Shown here: one piece after another, positions 34,861 through 45,776 of the stretch
Layout: each line of letters opens with the position of its first letter
How positions within the stretch are numbered: position 1 is the stretch's first letter
NCBI RefSeq assembly: GCF_001542625.1
Contig: NZ_CP016279.1
Coordinates: 2,356,001 to 2,420,000, forward strand
Direction: 5' to 3'
Source: Streptomyces griseochromogenes
Lineage (GTDB): Bacteria; Actinomycetota; Actinomycetes; Streptomycetales; Streptomycetaceae
DNA: 64,000 nucleotides
Translations under genes and position numbers: made by a program
Notes under the pieces: model-generated
Database searches by the model: none
What the model was told of the DNA's origin: nothing
What the model saw: only the letters and a program-made list of their open reading frames with translations

Positions 34861-35721
34861 ATGCGCCGTTCCGTTGTCCGGACACTGATCCGGCCGCTGG
34901 CTATGGCGGCCGCCATGACCGCCATACCCCTGATGGAAGCGGCCCCGGTGGCCGCCGACAGCGTGGTCGTCGGGGGGTACCCGATAGACGTCTCCCAAGC
35001 CCCCTGGACGGTGGCACTGACCAGCCGTACCCGGTTCGGAGGTACGCGGGCGGGGCAGTTCTGCGGTGGCGTGGCGGTCACGCGGACCGTCGTGCTCACC
35101 GCGGCCCACTGCCTGGCCGAAGAGGTCCTGGGGGCGCCACCGGACCGTGTGCGCGACCTCAAGGTCATCACGGGCCGTACCGACCTGCTCGGCTCCGAGG
35201 GCGCTGAGATCGCCGTACAGGGCGCCCGGGTCAACCCGCGCTACGACGCCTCGGCCAACTCCGGCGACTTCGCCGTGCTCACGCTCGCCGAGCCGCTGCC
35301 GCAGAGCGCCGTCGTGGCCATGGCGTCCTCGGGCGACGCGGCGTACGCACCCGGGACGGAGGCCTTGGTCTCCGGGTGGGGCGATACGACCGGCAACGGC
35401 GCCTACGCGCGCAGTCTTCACGCCGCACACGTCCATGTACTGGCCGACGATGTCTGTGCCCGTGCCTACCCGGGCGGCCCGGATGGCACCTTCCAGGCCG
35501 AGTCCATGCTCTGCGCCGGAGAGAGCGCGGGCGGGCCGGACGCCTGCCAGGGCGACAGCGGAGGTCCTCTGGTCGCCTCCGGACGGCTGATCGGGCTTGT
35601 GTCCTGGGGCAGCGGCTGCGGGCGGCCGGGCAGCCCCGGTGTCTACACGCGCGTGTCCGACGTCCTCCGTGTCCTGAAGCCGGCTGCCGCGGGTCGCCGG
35701 CAGCCCCACAGGAAGCCGTGA
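34861..35721 (+). CDS. Secreted trypsin-like serine protease (S1)
   Basis: 286 aa. An N-terminal signal peptide (about residues 1-33, with Arg-rich start and a hydrophobic AMAAAMTAI core) leads to [18 protein letters not shown], the usual activation site of chymotrypsin-fold enzymes. Catalytic triad: His in LTAAHC, Asp in SGDFAVLTL, Ser in GDSGGPL. The aspartate in DACQGDSGG predicts trypsin-like specificity for Arg/Lys. [10 protein letters not shown] and paired cysteines suggest disulfides. GAGTGAGGAG precedes ATG 34861. It is separated by terminators from hrdB and the next gene. Confidence 0.92.
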   Translation: MRRSVVRTLIRPLAMAAAMTAIPLMEAAPVAADSVVVGGYPIDVSQAPWTVALTSRTRFGGTRAGQFCGGVAVTRTVVLTAAHCLAEEVLGAPPDRVRDLKVITGRTDLLGSEGAEIAVQGARVNPRYDASANSGDFAVLTLAEPLPQSAVVAMASSGDAAYAPGTEALVSGWGDTTGNGAYARSLHAAHVHVLADDVCARAYPGGPDGTFQAESMLCAGESAGGPDACQGDSGGPLVASGRLIGLVSWGSGCGRPGSPGVYTRVSDVLRVLKPAAAGRRQPHRKP

Positions 35722-35743
35722 GTGGCTGTACGAGGGCACGAGC

Positions 35744-35779
35744 ACGGGCGGCCGCTCCTTCTGAGGAGCGGCCGCCCGT
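35744..35779. terminator. Bidirectional terminator
   Basis: Perfect 15-bp stem (ACGGGCGGCCGCTCC and complement), loop TTCTGA, between the protease and the convergent small gene. Confidence 0.88.
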
Positions 35780-35821
35780 TCACCGGCCTGTGCCGGCGCT
35801 GGCTCGTCGTGGGTGCGAGAT

Positions 35822-36052
35822 TCAGCGCTCTTCTTCGGAAGCGATGCCCGGAACGGACGTCAGCCGCTCCGTCTCGTCCTGTATCTCAGCGGCGATCTTC
35901 TTGAGTTCCGGCTCGAACTTGCGACCGTGGTGGGCGCAGAAGAGCAGTTCTCCGCCGCTGAGCAGCACGACGCGCAGGTATGCCTGGGCGCCGCAGCGGT
36001 CGCAGCGATCGGCGGCCGTCAGTGGGCTCGCGGGGGTCAGAACAGTAGTCAC
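35822..36052 (-). CDS. Small zinc-ribbon-like protein (DUF7455 type)
   Basis: 76 aa. CDRCGAQAYLRV and a later CAHHGRKFEPEL provide three Cys and two His, enough for a zinc site. The rest is charged helix. Similar short proteins are widespread in actinomycetes next to hrdB/parE, but no function is known to me. GTG 36052 follows AAGAGG 5 nt upstream. Confidence 0.75.
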   Translation of the reverse strand: MTTVLTPASPLTAADRCDRCGAQAYLRVVLLSGGELLFCAHHGRKFEPELKKIAAEIQDETERLTSVPGIASEEER

Positions 36053-36492
36053 GTCGCCTCTTCTCTAGCTCGACGAGCTGTCGTACCAGGGTCAACATCC
36101 AACCAGCCCGAAAACGTTCCCGCTCGTGGCATTTCCTCGGAAAAATCTTTCCGGGGGGGCTGTCTGCTGCCGGTTGGCGGCGAATGTGCCGTAGTGCGTG
36201 TCTTGTGTGCTTACGGTTTCGCGCTGTCTTCGGTTCACATCCTCCCGGCCGGGTTGCCGGTTGTTCATGAGGACGTGCCCGGAGCCTAAATGGTTCATGC
36301 GTCGAAGGGAACGTGATATGTACTTCACTCCATCGAGGGATCGAACGTGTATACGAGTCTGGACTAGGCTGAGTTCTCGACGAGGGTGGCGTTACAACGG
36401 CTCTACCAGGCCTCGGTACCCTCTGAACGGCTACCGAAGCCGCCCCCTTACCCAGAAGGGGGTCATCTGAAATTCAGCGAGGAGCGAACCGC
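36053..36492. other. parE upstream region
   Basis: 440 bp, divergent promoter region of the small zinc-ribbon gene and parE. It contains a LexA-like element (36341-36356) and a hairpin CCCCCTT/AAGGGGG (36443-36462) about 30 bp before the parE GTG. I see no coding frame with good bias. Confidence 0.4.
36341..36356. promoter_or_regulatory. Imperfect LexA-like site upstream of parE
   Basis: TCGAACGTGTATACGA shares its first ten bases with the lexA operator read on the minus strand; the second half matches four of six positions of GTTCGA. It could equally be part of the promoter. Confidence 0.3.
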
Positions 36493-38616
<2,124 letters not shown>

Positions 38617-39518
38617 CCGTTGCGCCGGCTCGGGCCGACCTGACTGCTCACCGAGAGTGGCGCAGCAGGTCGGCCGGCGGATGTCGGGCGTGCTTCGGGA
38701 TGGCGACGGGGCGCGTGAGCGGTACTCAGGGCTTGCCGTAGAGGTCGGGGGCTTCGACTGGCCGGTTGTGCGACTGGCTGGGAAGGGGCGACTGGATCGG
38801 GGCCTGACCGGGTGAGGGCGGCTGCGCCCGGAGGGCTCGGGTGGCGGGTCGGCGTCCGTGCTCCGATCTTGAGTGTGCGCTCGGCTGTTGCACGCGGAAT
38901 CGGCGCTTGAGCGTTCGCCCGGCCCAGGCGCCGCCGTCTCGGCCTCGAGCCGGGGGTCGAACGGGCGGCCCTCGCCTCGTCCCGAGGGCCACATGCGTGG
39001 GTTGAGGCAGGGCGTGACACGTCTGAACCGGCCCCATGGCGAGCCGCTACGACCGGCTCGACCGGGGGCGCCCTTGCGGCGCCGCCCCTGGGGGGAATCC
39101 ACCTGCCTTGGCTTCGGCTCCTGCCCCGGCAACGCAACCACTGGCCTTGGCCGCTGTCCTGGCTCGCCATGCCTCGGTTCGGGCCGGCCCCGTTCCTCGG
39201 CCCAGGCCGGCCCCATGCCCCAAACCAGGCCGACCTTTTCCCAGGCCGGCTCAGCCCAGCCCGGCGACTGGCGACGCCTGTCCCAGAGTCTGGCAACGCC
39301 CAGCCCTGATCCCACCGCGCAGCGCAACCGAGCACCGGCAGACGTGCGGCTCGCGCGGCCCACCGGCGGTGTCTCCACCCCTGGGTGGAGGCGGACAGTC
39401 CGCAGGGTTCCACCCGCGATCCACCCCGGCTCCGATCTTCTGACCTGCGAATTTCCGTAATTTCGAAGGTGTCGGCAGCGCTCGTTTCCGACATCCCTTC
39501 TCGCTCACGGAGGCAGCG
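38617..39518. other. 900-bp gene-free stretch after parE
   Basis: No frame shows Streptomyces codon bias. A candidate parE terminator lies at 38633-38675. From about 39050 to 39300 the sequence is rich in short variants of CCAGGCCGG, CCTTGGC and GCCCCG. The final 60 bp carry the GGAGG of the next gene. It may be a decayed gene or non-coding spacer; I cannot tell which. Confidence 0.5.
38633..38675 (+). terminator. Candidate parE terminator
   Basis: GGCCGACCTG/CAGGTCGGCC stem of 10 bp with a 23-nt loop, 17 bp after the parE stop. Confidence 0.5.
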
Positions 39519-40040
39519 ATGTCCGGGCTCGTCAACGTGTTGGTGACAGTGGCCGTAGTCGCCATCGTGATCGTGCGGCAGTTCCGCGCCCGTGCGATCG
39601 ACACCGACCGGCGCTGGTGGCTGCTGCCCGTGATTCTCGGGGTCGTGGCGCTGCGCGAGCCCGGCATACTCGACGCCCACCACCGCGTCGAATCCGCCGC
39701 GCTGCTGGCCGTGGAGATGCTCATCGGCTTGGCCACGGGCGCCGGCTGGGCCTGGACCACCCGGATCTGGACGGCACCGGACGGTGTCGTGTGGACCAAG
39801 AGCACCAAGGCGAGTGTCGGCGTATGGGCCGCGGGCATAGCCTTCCGGCTCGGTGTCTTCGCACTCGGCACTGTGATCGGCGTGCACCAGGACAGCTCGG
39901 CACTGATGCTCGGCCTTGCCGGCACCCTGCTGGTCCGGGCCGGGATCCTCGCCTGGCGCGCACAGTCCTTCGGCTCCGCGAGCCACCCTGCCTCGGCGTA
40001 CGGTGACGACATGCGGTCGGTGGAGAAGGAGCACGCGTGA
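39519..40040 (+). CDS. Membrane protein, DUF1453-like, with two-component genes
   Basis: 173 aa with about four to five membrane helices (VLVTVAVVAIVIV, WWLLPVILGVVALR, LLAVEMLIGLATGAGW, AAGIAFRLGVFALGTVIGV). It is first in a tight operon; its stop overlaps the kinase start by 4 bp (GTGA). The ATG follows GGAGG. It may help the kinase sense a signal at the membrane, which is inference from coupling only. The DUF1453 assignment is tentative. Confidence 0.65.
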   Translation: MSGLVNVLVTVAVVAIVIVRQFRARAIDTDRRWWLLPVILGVVALREPGILDAHHRVESAALLAVEMLIGLATGAGWAWTTRIWTAPDGVVWTKSTKASVGVWAAGIAFRLGVFALGTVIGVHQDSSALMLGLAGTLLVRAGILAWRAQSFGSASHPASAYGDDMRSVEKEHA

Positions 40041-41188
40041 CGGAGAACGCCTGGACGCGCTGGCCGTCGCGTGAAGCGCTCGGCCGCGCGGGCACCTCCC
40101 GCCCCCGGCGCCTGCTCGCCTGGGTCATCAGGGCGCTGGTGCTCGGGCTGCTCCTCTGGGGGGCCTTCAGCCAGAAGCACGTCGGCATCTGGGGTGCGCT
40201 CGCGGCCGCGGCCGGAGTCCTGCTGGCCGGTCTCGTCTCCTGGGCCTTCTTCCGCAGCACCTACGAGCACCGGCTGGTGCCCTCCATGGCACTCATGGGT
40301 GTACTGCTGGGCATCGCCGTCGTGGCCCAGGCCACGGGGTTCAGGGGACCGGCTCTGCTGATCTGGTGCGGCTGCGGGGTCTCCGCCCTGGAGCGGCTGC
40401 CCCTCGGGGCCGCCCTGCCCATGACATCGGTGGCACTGGCCTCGTACTCCGCGTTCAACAACGACGTGTGGCTGACCACGGCCGCCACGGTGGCGGGTAT
40501 GGCCCTTGCCGGATACGTCCTGAGGCTGGACGCCGAGGCTCGGGGGAGTGCGCAGCGGCTGCTCGCACAGGAGAGGGCCGCGAGGGCCGCCGAGGCGGAG
40601 TCGGCGGCGCTGGCCGAACGGGCCAGGATCGCCCGGGAGATCCACGACGTGCTTGCCCACAGCCTCTCGGCGCAACTGGTGCACCTGGAGGCGGCACGGC
40701 TGCTGATCGAGCGCGGCGCCGGCCGGGAGCAGATCCTGGAGCGGGTGGTGGCCGCCCGGGGCATGGCCCGCGACGGCCTCGCCGAGACCAGGCAGGCGCT
40801 GTCCGCGCTGCGTGGTGAGCTGTCGCCCCTGGAGGAGTTCCTCACCGAACTCGTCAGCGCGGCCGAGGGCGCCGACGTCACCGTCACGGGTGAGCGCCGG
40901 CCTCTGTCGGCCGAAGCCTCACAAGCCGTGCGCCGGGTGGCACAAGAGGCGTTGACGAATGTCCGCAAGCACGCCCATGGCGCCAAGGTGCACCTGCGAC
41001 TCGAATACGGCGGGCACGAAGTGACGCTGGACGTACGGGACTCGGGCGGTCGGCCGGGTGAACTGACGGGTGCGGGCGCCGGGTACGGTCTGCTGGGTAT
41101 GCGGGAGCGCGCCGAACTGCTGGGCGGTTCGCTGGACGCGGGGCCGGACGAGGAGGGGTTCGTGGTGACGTTGAAGGTGCCTGTATGA
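40037..41188 (+). CDS. NarL-type sensor histidine kinase
   Basis: 383 aa. Five or six N-terminal membrane helices occupy about residues 25-170. The HisKA_3 dimerisation motif ARIAREIHDVLAHSLSAQLVHL carries the phosphorylated H203. The HATPase has EALTNVRKHAHGA (N box), DVRDSGG and GYGLLGMRERAELLGG. It is translationally coupled to both neighbours (4-bp overlaps) and so surely phosphorylates the adjacent LuxR-type regulator. The signal is unknown. Confidence 0.9.
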   Translation: MTENAWTRWPSREALGRAGTSRPRRLLAWVIRALVLGLLLWGAFSQKHVGIWGALAAAAGVLLAGLVSWAFFRSTYEHRLVPSMALMGVLLGIAVVAQATGFRGPALLIWCGCGVSALERLPLGAALPMTSVALASYSAFNNDVWLTTAATVAGMALAGYVLRLDAEARGSAQRLLAQERAARAAEAESAALAERARIAREIHDVLAHSLSAQLVHLEAARLLIERGAGREQILERVVAARGMARDGLAETRQALSALRGELSPLEEFLTELVSAAEGADVTVTGERRPLSAEASQAVRRVAQEALTNVRKHAHGAKVHLRLEYGGHEVTLDVRDSGGRPGELTGAGAGYGLLGMRERAELLGGSLDAGPDEEGFVVTLKVPV

Positions 41189-41868
41189 CGGAGACGGAGG
41201 GGGAGAGGAAGCCCGCGCGTGTGGTGGTCGCCGACGACCAGACGGTGGTCCGGGAAGGCATCGTGATGCTGCTCGGGCTGCTGCCCGGAGTGGAGGTCGT
41301 GGGTTCGGCGGGGGACGGCGAGGAGGCGGTGCGGCTCGTCGGGGAACTGGCCCCGGACGTGGTCCTGATGGATCTGAGGATGCCCCGCTGCGACGGTGTG
41401 GAGGCCACGCGGCGGATTCGGGCGGAGTATCCGGGGACACAGGTCGTGGTGCTCACCACGTACGCGGACGACGAGTCGCTGTTCCCCGCGCTGCGCGCGG
41501 GAGCCCGGGGGTATCTCACCAAGGACGCGGGCGGCGACGAGATCGTGCGCGCCGTGGAGAGTGTGCTGTCGGGGGAGGCCGGACTGTCGCCGAGTGTCCA
41601 GCGCCGGCTGCTGGAGAGGCTGTCGGAGCCCGAGCCCGCACCGGCGACAGCAGAGGCGCCCGACGGGCTGACCGCGCGGGAGACCGAGGTCCTGGTGCTG
41701 ATCGCCGAGGGTCTGAGCAACCAGGAGATCGCCCGCACCCTGCATGTCTCGACCGCGACGGTGAAGACCCACATCAACAATCTCTTCGCCAAGACGGGCC
41801 TCAAGGACCGTGCGCAGGCGGTGCGCTACGCCTACGGGAAGGGGCTGGTGCGGCCGCCCGCGGAGTGA
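41185..41868 (+). CDS. NarL/LuxR-family response regulator
   Basis: 227 aa. The receiver has phospho-acceptor D63 (LMDLRMP), with K near LTKDAGG. The C-terminal LuxR helix-turn-helix is LTARETEVLVLIAEGLSNQEIARTLHVSTATVKTHINNLFAKTG-like. ATG overlaps the kinase stop (ATGA). It is the cognate regulator of the upstream kinase; the target is unknown but may be the operon itself. Confidence 0.92.
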   Translation: MTETEGERKPARVVVADDQTVVREGIVMLLGLLPGVEVVGSAGDGEEAVRLVGELAPDVVLMDLRMPRCDGVEATRRIRAEYPGTQVVVLTTYADDESLFPALRAGARGYLTKDAGGDEIVRAVESVLSGEAGLSPSVQRRLLERLSEPEPAPATAEAPDGLTARETEVLVLIAEGLSNQEIARTLHVSTATVKTHINNLFAKTGLKDRAQAVRYAYGKGLVRPPAE

Positions 41869-41937
41869 GTCACCTGATGGGGTGAAGAGCCAGGGGAAGA
41901 AGAATCAGGGATCTTACCGATCTGTCCATCCTTGGGC

Positions 41938-42486
41938 ATGCAGTCAAGCGATGGCCGTTCCCGTGGAGCCGGCGACGATCCCGGGAGTTCGGCCGGCAAG
42001 CGGGAAGACCACGGCGCGGCCTCCCGCGACGTGAGATACGACGACCCCTGGTACGACGCGCTGGCCTCCGGCTGGGGCGAGCTGGATGGCACCGGGATGC
42101 CGGCACGGGCCGTACCGTCCGCGCGCGGGGAGCAGGACGGAACGGCTGTCCGTGCCCGCGACGTGTACCTGGAGGTGGCGCGCAGCGAGGCCTTCCAGGA
42201 GGTGCGCAGCAGGTACCGCAGGTTCGTGGTGCCGGGAGTCGCCGTCTTTCTCGTCTGGTACGTGGGGTACGTGGTCGCCGCGACGACCGCGCCCGGCCTC
42301 ATGGCCCGTCCCGTGACCGGGGCGGTGAACGTGGCGATGCTCGCGGGGCTCGGGCAGTTCCTCAGCACGTTCCTGTTCACCTGGGCCTACGCCCGGCATG
42401 CGCGGCTGCGTCGGGACCGGGCCGCGCTGGAACTGCGCTGGGACACACAGGAACTGGCCCGCGGAGTCCAGGGAGATGCCTCGTGA
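41938..42486 (+). CDS. DUF485 membrane protein of an SSS symporter operon
   Basis: 182 aa. The first 75 residues are Gly/Asp/Arg-rich and cytoplasmic. After AFQEVRSRYRRFVVPGVAVFLVWYVG come two membrane helices, the DUF485/YjcH pattern, then a charged C-terminus. Such proteins accompany ActP-type acetate permeases. Its stop overlaps the symporter start by 4 bp. The start ATG 41938 has no clear ribosome binding site; a TTG lies two codons earlier. Confidence 0.8.
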   Translation: MQSSDGRSRGAGDDPGSSAGKREDHGAASRDVRYDDPWYDALASGWGELDGTGMPARAVPSARGEQDGTAVRARDVYLEVARSEAFQEVRSRYRRFVVPGVAVFLVWYVGYVVAATTAPGLMARPVTGAVNVAMLAGLGQFLSTFLFTWAYARHARLRRDRAALELRWDTQELARGVQGDAS

Positions 42487-44075
42487 CCGGCGGACATCAG
42501 GCGCTGGCGCTGCTGTTGTTCAGCGGGTTCGTGGCCGTGACCCTGGGGATCACGACATGGGTGAGCCGCAGGCGGCAGGGCACGGCGGAGGAGTTCTATG
42601 CCGGAGGGCGGCTCTTCACCCCGATGGAGAATGGTTTTGCCATCGCGGGTGACTACATGTCGGCGGCCTCCTTCCTCGGGGTCACGGGGCTCATCGCGCT
42701 CTACGGCTACGACGGGCTGCTGTACGTGGTGGGCTTCCTCGTGGCCTGGCTGGTCGTGCTGTTCCTGGTGGCGGAACTGGTGCGCAACTGCGGGCGGTTC
42801 ACCCTGGCCGACGTGGTGGCCGCGCGGATGAGCGAGAGGCCGGTGCGGATCGCCGCGGGAACTTCCTCGGTCACGGTGTCCGTTCTGTATCTGGTGGCGC
42901 AGATGGTGGGTGCGGGCAGCCTGGTGGCGCTGCTGCTGGGGCGGACGAGCGGTGCGGCCCAGGCCTGGACGGTCATCGGGGTGGGTGCCCTGATGGTGAT
43001 CTATGTGTCGCTGGGAGGGATGCGGGCCACCACCTGGATCCAGATCGTGAAGGCGGTCCTGCTGCTCACCGGCACGGTCGTGCTGACCGTGCTGGTGCTG
43101 GTGCGGTTCCACGGCGACTTCGACCGGCTGCTGGTGGCGGCGGCGGACCGCAGCGGCCACGGGAGCGCGTTCCTGGCGCCGGGACTGAAGTACGGCGGGA
43201 GCTGGACCGCCCGCCTCGACTTCATCAGCCTGGGGCTCGCGCTGGTACTGGGCACGGCGGGGCTGCCGCACATCCTGTCCCGCTTCTACACCGTGCCGAC
43301 CGCGCGGGCGGCCCGCCGTTCGGCGGTGTGGTCCATCGGGCTGATCGGCGGCTTCTATCTGATGACGATCGTCCTCGGGTTCGGGGCCGCAGCCGTGGTC
43401 GGGCCGCAGACCGTGCGCGGCTCGAACGCGGCCGGGAACACCGCCGTACCCCTGCTCGCCCTCGACCTGGGCGGCGGTGCTGGCTCCACTGGTGGAACGG
43501 TTCTGTTCGCCATCGTCGCCGCCGTCGCCTTCGCGACGATTCTCGCGGTGGTCGCCGGGATCACGCTCGCCTCCTCGGCCTCCGTGGCCCACGATCTGTA
43601 CGCGTCCTTGCGGCGGTCGCACGCCAATACACGCAGCGAGGTGGCGGTGGCGCGCGTCGCGGCGGTCGGCATCGGCGTCGTCGCGATCGCGCTGGGCCTG
43701 TTGGCACGCGACCTCAACGTAGCCTTCCTGGTCGGCCTCGCCTTCGCCGTGGCCGCGTCGGCGAACCTGCCGGTGCTGCTGTACGCGCTGTTCTGGCGCG
43801 GCTTTACGACGCGCGGCGCGGTGTGGGCCGTATACGGCGGGCTGATTCCCGCGCTCGGGCTGGTGCTGCTCTCCCCGGTGGTCTCGGGCAGCCCGGACTC
43901 GCTCTTCCCGGACGTCGACTTCCAGTACTTCCCTCTGCAGAACCCGGGCATCGTCTCCATCCCGCTCGGCTTCCTCGCCGGCTGGCTGGGCACGGTCACC
44001 TCGGACGAGGTCGCCGACGAAGCCAAGTACGCGGAGACAGAGGTGCGGTCACTGACCGGGGCGGGGGCCGTGTAG
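42483..44075 (+). CDS. Sodium:solute symporter (ActP/MctC-like cation/acetate or monocarboxylate symporter)
   Basis: 530 aa with about 13 membrane helices. EFYAGGRLFTPMENGFAIAGDYMSAASFLG is the signature region of the acetate/monocarboxylate subgroup of SSS transporters, and GTAGLPHILSRFYTV is also typical. Partner of the upstream DUF485 protein (overlap GTGA). Likely imports acetate, pyruvate or similar acids with cations; the substrate is not provable here. It is convergent with a CitB-type regulator only 33 bp away. Confidence 0.88.
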   Translation: MTGGHQALALLLFSGFVAVTLGITTWVSRRRQGTAEEFYAGGRLFTPMENGFAIAGDYMSAASFLGVTGLIALYGYDGLLYVVGFLVAWLVVLFLVAELVRNCGRFTLADVVAARMSERPVRIAAGTSSVTVSVLYLVAQMVGAGSLVALLLGRTSGAAQAWTVIGVGALMVIYVSLGGMRATTWIQIVKAVLLLTGTVVLTVLVLVRFHGDFDRLLVAAADRSGHGSAFLAPGLKYGGSWTARLDFISLGLALVLGTAGLPHILSRFYTVPTARAARRSAVWSIGLIGGFYLMTIVLGFGAAAVVGPQTVRGSNAAGNTAVPLLALDLGGGAGSTGGTVLFAIVAAVAFATILAVVAGITLASSASVAHDLYASLRRSHANTRSEVAVARVAAVGIGVVAIALGLLARDLNVAFLVGLAFAVAASANLPVLLYALFWRGFTTRGAVWAVYGGLIPALGLVLLSPVVSGSPDSLFPDVDFQYFPLQNPGIVSIPLGFLAGWLGTVTSDEVADEAKYAETEVRSLTGAGAV

Positions 44076-44108
44076 CCGGCTCGGTAGGGTGCCGCGACGA
44101 GACCGGCC

Positions 44109-44801
44109 TTACGGTGCCACCCACGCGTACCGGTGCTCCGGGCGGCCGGTGTCACCGTACTTCAAGGAGAGGCGGAGGCGGCCCGCCTGTTCCAGGGTGC
44201 GCAGATAGCGCTGGGCCGTGGAGCGGCTCAGGCCGGTCTCGGCCGCGACTTCATGGGCCGACAGCGGGTGGTCCGCGCGGTGCAGGACGCCGCAGATGAG
44301 GTCGGTCGTGGGTTCCGACTGGCCGCTGGGCAGGCCCGGCGCGGACGGTGCGGGGGCCGTGCGCAGGGCACCGAAGATCCGGTCGACCTGCTCCTGGCCC
44401 GTCAGCCCCCGGCCGCCCACCCGGTCGACGGTGCGGCGCAGCGCGGCATAGGAGTCGAGGCGGGTACGCAGGGCGGCGAAGGTGAACGGTTTGACCAGGT
44501 AGTGCAGGGCGCCCAGGCGCATCGCCCGCTGCACGGTCGTCACGTCGCTGGCGGCCGTGATCATGATGACGTCGGTGCCGTGGCCCTGCTCCCGCATGCG
44601 GTGGACGAGTTCGAGGCCGGTCTGGTCCGGCAGATAGTGATCGAGCAGGACCAGATCGATGGCGCCGTGTTCGACGGCGGCCAGGGCCTGGGCGGCGCTG
44701 TGCGCGCGGGCGGTCACCCGGAAGCCGGGAACCTTTCCCACGTACTTGGCGTTTATCTCTGCGACGCGGAAGTCGTCGTCCACGACCAGGACGTCAATCA
44801 T
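44109..44801 (-). CDS. CitB/DctR-family response regulator (orphan copy)
   Basis: 230 aa. The receiver has D54 (LLDHYLP) and the VDDD acidic pocket; the C-terminal helix-turn-helix region (LSAHEVAAETGLSRSTAQRYLRTLE) and LKYGDTGRPEHRYAW close the protein. It is closely similar to the regulator at 47764-48444 but has no kinase next to it. AAGGAG precedes ATG 44801. It is divergent from the ABC operon across a 159-bp repeat-containing region, so it may control that operon. Confidence 0.9.
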   Translation of the reverse strand: MIDVLVVDDDFRVAEINAKYVGKVPGFRVTARAHSAAQALAAVEHGAIDLVLLDHYLPDQTGLELVHRMREQGHGTDVIMITAASDVTTVQRAMRLGALHYLVKPFTFAALRTRLDSYAALRRTVDRVGGRGLTGQEQVDRIFGALRTAPAPSAPGLPSGQSEPTTDLICGVLHRADHPLSAHEVAAETGLSRSTAQRYLRTLEQAGRLRLSLKYGDTGRPEHRYAWVAP

Positions 44802-44844
44802 CAGGCCTCTCCTTCAAGGCCGGCGAGCGTTAAGCCCGTGTTTC

Positions 44845-44900
44845 GTGCTCCGCAGTTGTAGCGCGAGCAAAATGAGCACAACAGGCTCTTGCGAGCAAAA
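44845..44900. promoter_or_regulatory. Repeated motifs in the regulator/ABC divergent promoter
   Basis: GCGAGCAAAA occurs twice, at 44863-44872 and 44891-44900. GTGCTC (44845-44850) faces GAGCAC (44874-44879) as a wide inverted repeat. These are candidate response-regulator sites between the divergent regulator and ABC operon. Confidence 0.5.
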
Positions 44901-44960
44901 GAACGGCTTGTGGTCACAAGACTGCTGCCGTGGCCGGAACCGCACCTACCGTCCCGCCCC

Positions 44961-45776
44961 ATGAGCGCAGACACCAGCCCCGCCATCGAGCTACGGGGCG
45001 CGAGCAAGACCTTCAGGACCCCGTCGGGGGGTCTGCACACCGCAGTCCGGGATCTGGACCTCACCGTCGGGCGCGGTGAGTTCGTGGCCGTCGTCGGCCC
45101 GACCGGCTGCGGCAAGTCCACCACGCTGACCCTGGTCAGCGGCCTGGAGGAGCCCACCGAGGGCGAGGTGCTGGTGGCCGGTGAGCCGGTCGACGGCGTC
45201 GGCGACAAGGTCGGTTTCGTCTTCCAGCAGGACGCCACCTTCCCCTGGCGGACGGTCCTGTCCAACGTCATGACGGGCCCGCGCTTCAGGGGCGTGCCCA
45301 AGGCCGAGGCCAAGCAGAAGGCGCGCGACTGGCTGACTCGGGTCGGTCTCGCGGCCTTCGAGGACCGCTACCCGCACCAGCTCTCCGGCGGTCAGCGCAA
45401 GCGCGTCGCCCTCGCCGCCACCTTTGTCAACGACCCCGAGATCCTGCTCATGGACGAGCCGTTCTCGGCGCTCGACGTACAGACCCGGGCGCTGATGTCG
45501 GACGAGCTGCTGGAGCTGTGGGAGGGCAGCGGCGCCTCGGTCGTCTTCGTCACCCACGACCTGGAGGAGTCCATCGCGCTGGCCGACAAGGTCGTCGTGA
45601 TGACCGCGGGACCGGCGACCGTGAAACAGGTCTTCGACATCGACCTGCCCCGGCCGCGCAAGGTCGAGTCGGTGCGCCTGGAGCCGCGGTTCATCGAGAT
45701 CTACCGCGAGATCTGGGAGTCCCTCGGCGAAGAGGTCCGCATCACCCGTGAGAGGGGTGCCGCCCATGTCGCCTGA
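44961..45776 (+). CDS. ABC transporter ATPase (nitrate/sulfonate/taurine type)
   Basis: 271 aa. Walker A GPTGCGKST (46-54), Q-loop in FVFQQDATFPWRTV, signature LSGGQRKRVALA, Walker B ILLMDEPFSALD. The product energises import by the permease and lipoprotein that follow. ATG 44961 has no Shine-Dalgarno sequence; TACCGT lies 9-14 nt upstream, so a leaderless mRNA is possible. An upstream in-frame start (44889) is less likely because it would cover the repeat motifs. Confidence 0.9.
   Translation: MSADTSPAIELRGASKTFRTPSGGLHTAVRDLDLTVGRGEFVAVVGPTGCGKSTTLTLVSGLEEPTEGEVLVAGEPVDGVGDKVGFVFQQDATFPWRTVLSNVMTGPRFRGVPKAEAKQKARDWLTRVGLAAFEDRYPHQLSGGQRKRVALAATFVNDPEILLMDEPFSALDVQTRALMSDELLELWEGSGASVVFVTHDLEESIALADKVVVMTAGPATVKQVFDIDLPRPRKVESVRLEPRFIEIYREIWESLGEEVRITRERGAAHVA

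Noticed and set aside
38873..39460. Possible 195-aa plus-strand protein after parE
   Set aside because: Composition is Arg/Pro/Gly-rich in every frame, GC3 is not elevated, and no ribosome binding site or conserved motif is visible.
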